A stretch of DNA of 8,565 nt, taken from assembly GCA_012962735.1 (NCBI GenBank), contig DTXA01000312.1:1-8565 (forward strand), written 5' to 3'. This document shows positions 6,457-8,565 of this stretch, piece after piece. Positions within the stretch are counted from its first letter, which is position 1; each line of letters starts with the position of its first letter. The notes beneath the pieces are model-generated. The model had not been told where the DNA came from and made no database searches. It worked only from the letters and a program-made list of their open reading frames with translations. The translations under genes were made by a program, and so were the position numbers. Source of the stretch: Candidatus Latescibacterota bacterium (lineage in GTDB: Bacteria > Latescibacterota > 4484-107 > B68-G9).

Positions 6457-7147
6457 GAGCTTCCTCCAGCCAACAGATCAAGAGCTCCGCCCGACGGTTC
6501 ATCGCCCTGTGTTCCTCCGAATCGTTGGGCCTCAAAGGCCGGAACTCCCCGTACCCCATTGCCGCGAGCCGGTCGGGGGAGACCCCGTACTCCATAAGGA
6601 CCTTGACCACGTTTACAGCCCGGATCGCCGAAAGCTCCCAGTTCGACGGGAACTTCTGGGTGTAGATCGGAAGGTCGTCGGTATGCCCCTCCACCACGAC
6701 CTCACAGGGCAGATCGGCCAACATAAAGGCGATCTCCCGTAGAAGACCCCTGGCCTTAGGTCTTACCTCTGCCTTCCCGATATCGAACAACAGCGGGTTG
6801 CTTATGCGTATCCTCAGCCCCTCATCCGTCCTGTAGACCGAAACCATGTCCTCGAACCCCTCTCGATGCACGTACCAGGAGAGCCACTCCAAGGAACGGC
6901 TCAAAGCGGTCTGGTAGGCCACGAAGGTCTCCGAATAGGTGACCCTACCCCGGTCGCTCTCGAGCACCCCTAAGGCTCCCAAAAACGAACCTATGGCTTG
7001 CCTGAACTTGGCCAGCTCTATGGAAGAGAAAGAGGCGATGAGCACGAAGAAGGTCAAAAGCAGACTCATCAGGTCCCCATATGTGACCATCCACCTAGGC
7101 GCACCCCTGGGCCCCTCCTCCTTCTTCCTTTCCCTGTTCAACATCAT
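6389..7147 (-). CDS. motB: Flagellar stator protein MotB (OmpA/MotB domain)
   Basis: MotB pairs with MotA to form the ion-conducting stator and anchors it to peptidoglycan. The 252-residue product has a short basic cytosolic N-terminus, one transmembrane helix (~20-42) with the ion-binding aspartate at Asp25 in WMVTYGDLMSLLLTFFVL (~19-36), a linker, and a periplasmic OmpA-like peptidoglycan-binding domain (~115-226). In that domain VVVEGHTDDLPI (~150-161), SNWELSAIRAVNVV (~168-181), LAAMGYGEFRPL (~194-205) and NRRAELLI (~217-224) are standard. The ATG at 7147 overlaps the motA stop as ATGA and follows AGGAGGT with 6-nt spacing; a second in-frame ATG is adjacent at 7144. The C-terminal tail (~230-252), rich in Gly, Ala and Arg, lies beyond the conserved domain and is encoded in the overlap with fliL. 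Ion type cannot be settled from MotB alone. Confidence 0.97.
   Translation of the reverse strand: MMLNRERKKEEGPRGAPRWMVTYGDLMSLLLTFFVLIASFSSIELAKFRQAIGSFLGALGVLESDRGRVTYSETFVAYQTALSRSLEWLSWYVHREGFEDMVSVYRTDEGLRIRISNPLLFDIGKAEVRPKARGLLREIAFMLADLPCEVVVEGHTDDLPIYTQKFPSNWELSAIRAVNVVKVLMEYGVSPDRLAAMGYGEFRPLRPNDSEEHRAMNRRAELLICWLEEARERTGQKTGPGRAEASGGAAKR
6461..6467 (-). promoter_or_regulatory. Ribosome binding site of fliL inside motB
   Basis: The minus strand reads GGAGGAAGCTCGTG. The GGAGG core is 6 nt from the GTG at 6456. It lies well inside the motB reading frame and shows that fliL starts before motB ends, which makes the 68-nt overlap credible rather than an annotation artefact. Confidence 0.7.
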
Positions 7148-7917
7148 ACTCTTACCTCCTCTAAGGCCCTTCGGTATTTGGGGGAGAGGAACGCCATCAT
7201 CTTGTCCTGTACGATCCTTGGGGTATCCCCGCTTTGTATAGCTAAAAGGCCCGTCAAGATCATCTCCTTGACCAACACCTCCTGCTCCGAACGCATCTTC
7301 AACTTCCCAGCTATGGGCAAGAACAAGAGGTTTGCCGCCAGTGCTCCGTAAAACGTCGTTATAAGAGCGACGGCCATCCCGCCCCCGATCCTAGTCGGGT
7401 CCTCTAAGGTGCGCAGCATCTGTATCAGACCTATCAGGGTCCCGATCATTCCGAAGGCCGGTGAATACGTCCCCATGGAGGAAAATATGCTCTGGCCTTC
7501 CCTGTGTCGCTCCTCCAGCGCCGCTATTTCGTTGGAAAGGATGTCCCGTATAAGCTCGGGCTCCGTTCCGTCCACGATCAGCTGCACCCCACGCTTTAGG
7601 AAGGGGTCTTGGACCTCCTCGATCTGGGACTCTAAGGCCAACACTCCTTCCCTGCGGACCCTGCGGGCCATATCGACCACCATGGCTATGGTCTCCTGGG
7701 GTTGGGGGGCCTTGTGCAGAAAGGCCTTCTGTACGACCTTCAACACCTTCAAAATATCGCCCAAGGGGAAATGGACCAATGTAGCCGCCAGGGTCCCTCC
7801 TCCAACGATCAGCATAGAAGGAAAGTGGATAAAAAGCTCTAACCCTCCCCCATGGGCTATGGCAAAGGCGATCAGGAAGACCCCGGCCAATACTCCAGCG
7901 ATCGTCGCCAGGTCCAT
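7144..7917 (-). CDS. motA: Flagellar stator protein MotA (PomA-like)
   Basis: MotA is the four-helix stator subunit that, as a pentamer around a MotB dimer, turns ion flow into torque on FliG. The 257-residue product shows membrane segments near 5-22, 33-50, 148-168 and 181-203. The N-terminus MDLATIAGVLAG and PSMLIVGGGTLAATL (~33-47) are typical of the PomA/MotA family. The cytosolic loop (~52-147) carries ARRVRREGVLALE (~84-96), with the Arg and Glu residues known to contact FliG. TM3 and TM4 contain SPAFGMIGTLIGLIQML (~152-168) and MAVALITTFYGALAANLLFLP (read ~181-190 and 191-201), keeping the conserved prolines Pro153 and Pro201. Thr160, Thr187 and Thr188 match threonines of sodium-type PomA (158, 185, 186), hinting at Na+ coupling. 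The ATG at 7917 is 2 nt after the flbD stop; the end overlaps motB as ATGA. Confidence 0.97.
   Translation of the reverse strand: MDLATIAGVLAGVFLIAFAIAHGGGLELFIHFPSMLIVGGGTLAATLVHFPLGDILKVLKVVQKAFLHKAPQPQETIAMVVDMARRVRREGVLALESQIEEVQDPFLKRGVQLIVDGTEPELIRDILSNEIAALEERHREGQSIFSSMGTYSPAFGMIGTLIGLIQMLRTLEDPTRIGGGMAVALITTFYGALAANLLFLPIAGKLKMRSEQEVLVKEMILTGLLAIQSGDTPRIVQDKMMAFLSPKYRRALEEVRV
7154..7160 (-). promoter_or_regulatory. Ribosome binding site of motB inside the 3' end of motA
   Basis: A near-perfect AGGAGGT lies 6 nt before the motB ATG at 7147, within the last codons of motA (EEVRV). It is the strongest Shine-Dalgarno I saw in the window and, with the ATGA overlap, favours coupled production of the stator pair. 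Confidence 0.75.
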
Positions 7918-7919
7918 CC

Positions 7920-8123
7920 CTACAGCTCCCGGGGAATGGGATACCAGAATATCTTCCTTTTGTAATCCAACACCCTCCTGATCAATTCCTCAACCGATTC
8001 CCGTACAAGTAACTTCCTTCCTGTAGTTAGGGTGATCACCGTATCCGGGGTGCGCTCGACCAGTTCTATAAGTTCGGAGTTGATCACTAGGGGTTCCCCG
8101 TTCAGACGGGTGACAACTATCAT
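7920..8123 (-). CDS. flbD: Flagellar protein FlbD (FlbD/SwrD family)
   Basis: This 67-residue protein belongs to the small FlbD family found beside motA in Bacillota, spirochaetes and related groups; the Bacillus member, SwrD, is reported to raise motor torque and support swarming. It should not be confused with the Caulobacter transcription regulator of the same name. Family features are MIVVTRLNGEPLVINSELIELVERTPDTVITLTTGRK, read in parts: the starting strand with RLNG (~6-9), INSELIELVE (~14-23), PDTVITL-TTGRK (~26-37), then ESVEELIRRVLDYKR (~42-56). No membrane segment is seen. The ATG at 8123 follows only a weak GGGG motif. The gene lies 35 nt after flgE and 2 nt before motA, the usual position. 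Confidence 0.93.
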   Translation of the reverse strand: MIVVTRLNGEPLVINSELIELVERTPDTVITLTTGRKLLVRESVEELIRRVLDYKRKIFWYPIPREL

Positions 8124-8158
8124 ATTGCCCCACAGTAAACTAAGACCTGTATCCTATC
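8124..8158 (-). other. 35-nt spacer between flgE and flbD
   Basis: This short gap holds the weak flbD ribosome binding region (GGGG about 4 nt before the ATG). I see no inverted repeat with a T-tract and therefore no terminator, and no promoter pair. It is the only place besides fliQ-fliR where the genes are clearly separated. Together with the weak Shine-Dalgarno it could lower FlbD synthesis relative to hook protein, but that is inference. Confidence 0.3.
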
Positions 8159-8565
8159 TTATCGCCGTATCCTGATCACTTCGTCCAACATGGCGTCCGT
8201 GGCGGTAACCACCCTGGCGTTAGCCTGGAACCCCCTCTGGGTAACTATCATATCCGTGAACTCCCGCACGAGATCCACGTTCGACAGTTCCAGGGCTCCA
8301 GGTGTTAAGGAGATGGGGAAGTTGGTCCCCGCCAGACCGATGACCGGATCGCCGGAGTTAGCCGTGGGCTCGAATAGGTTGTTCCCCGCCTTCCTCAACC
8401 CCTCTGTGTTCGTGAAGTTCGCCAAAGCGATCTGGGCCAACACCTGAGAGGTACCGTTGGTAAACGTGCCCGTGATGCGTCCCTGCGCATCTATGGATAT
8501 CCCGGACAGTATCCCCATCCCGTGCCCGTCCTGATAGGACGCTATGGTGGTCGAGGGGGCGGAGA
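8159..8565 (-). CDS. flgE: Flagellar hook protein FlgE, C-terminal end (truncated by window edge)
   Basis: The last 134 codons of the hook subunit are present; the rest lies beyond base 8565. The visible part starts with SAPSTTIASYQDGHG, continues through GISIDAQGRITGTFTNGTSQ, a typical FlgE/FlgF/FlgG segment, then ALANFTNTEGLRKAGNNLFE and TANSGDP. It ends with the D0/D1 C-terminal helix motif ELSNVDLVREFTDMIVTQRG, followed by FQANARVVTATDAMLDEVIRIRR. This last helix forms the coiled-coil packing core of the hook and acts in export and assembly. The phrase SNVDL-EF-MI-TQRGFQAN is diagnostic of the rod/hook family, and placement immediately before flbD-motA-motB points to FlgE rather than FlgG or FlgF. 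The stop is TAA at 8161-8159. The gene is probably complete outside the window, since the frame is open to the edge. Confidence 0.95.
   Translation of the reverse strand, partial: SAPSTTIASYQDGHGMGILSGISIDAQGRITGTFTNGTSQVLAQIALANFTNTEGLRKAGNNLFEPTANSGDPVIGLAGTNFPISLTPGALELSNVDLVREFTDMIVTQRGFQANARVVTATDAMLDEVIRIRR

Noticed and set aside
1..8565. A hidden novel system, mobile element, CRISPR array, tRNA or terminator among the flagellar genes
   Set aside because: Coding sequence fills nearly the whole window, all in one strand and one known operon order. The gaps total roughly 100 nt. I saw no repeat array, transposase, integrase, tRNA-like fold or hairpin with T-tract.

Overview
This window is a stretch of a bacterial flagellar biosynthesis operon. 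Every supported gene lies on the minus strand, so transcription runs from high to low coordinates. In that order the genes are flgE (hook, 3' end only), flbD, motA, motB, fliL, fliM, fliN/fliY, fliO, fliP, fliQ, fliR, flhB and flhA (5' part, cut by the window start). I found no mobile element, tRNA, rRNA, CRISPR array, phage gene or convincing terminator.

The gene order flgE-flbD-motA-motB-fliL-fliM-fliN(Y)-fliO-fliP-fliQ-fliR-flhB-flhA is the conserved fla/che-type order known from Bacillota, Spirochaetota, Thermotogota and Synergistota. FlbD and a FliY-like switch protein (CheC-like domain plus C-terminal SPOA/FliN domain) fit that group. G+C looks moderately high. The codons lean strongly to AGG for arginine and ATA for isoleucine, as is common in thermophiles. 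My best inference is a thermophilic or moderately thermophilic member of Synergistota or a clostridial lineage. This is low confidence because no phylogenetic marker is present.

Layout: 8565-8159 hook end. 8123-7920 FlbD, probably a modulator of motor power. 7917-6389 the MotA/MotB stator pair. 6456-5944 FliL, stator-associated. 5935-4186 the switch/C-ring proteins FliM and FliN/FliY. 4177-2007 FliO and the export gate proteins FliP, FliQ and FliR. 2005-947 FlhB, the export specificity switch. 950-1 the membrane part of FlhA, the export motor.

The genes are packed tightly. Junctions are 4-nt ATGA overlaps (motA/motB, fliO/fliP, flhB/flhA), a 14-nt overlap (fliM/fliN), a 68-nt overlap (motB/fliL), or gaps of 0-8 nt. 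Only flgE-flbD (35 nt) and fliQ-fliR (60 nt) have real spacers. This argues for one polycistronic mRNA with translational coupling. Functionally, FliP/Q/R/FlhB/FlhA (with FliO as assembly helper) form the type III export gate, FliM/FliN the rotor switch, MotA/MotB/FliL the stator, and FlgE the hook.

I do not see an undescribed system. The points worth a second look are a non-canonical autocleavage motif in FlhB (NPTL instead of NPTH), a FliY-type protein whose CheC active-site Asn is replaced, the long dual-coding motB/fliL overlap, and stator residues that suggest sodium coupling.
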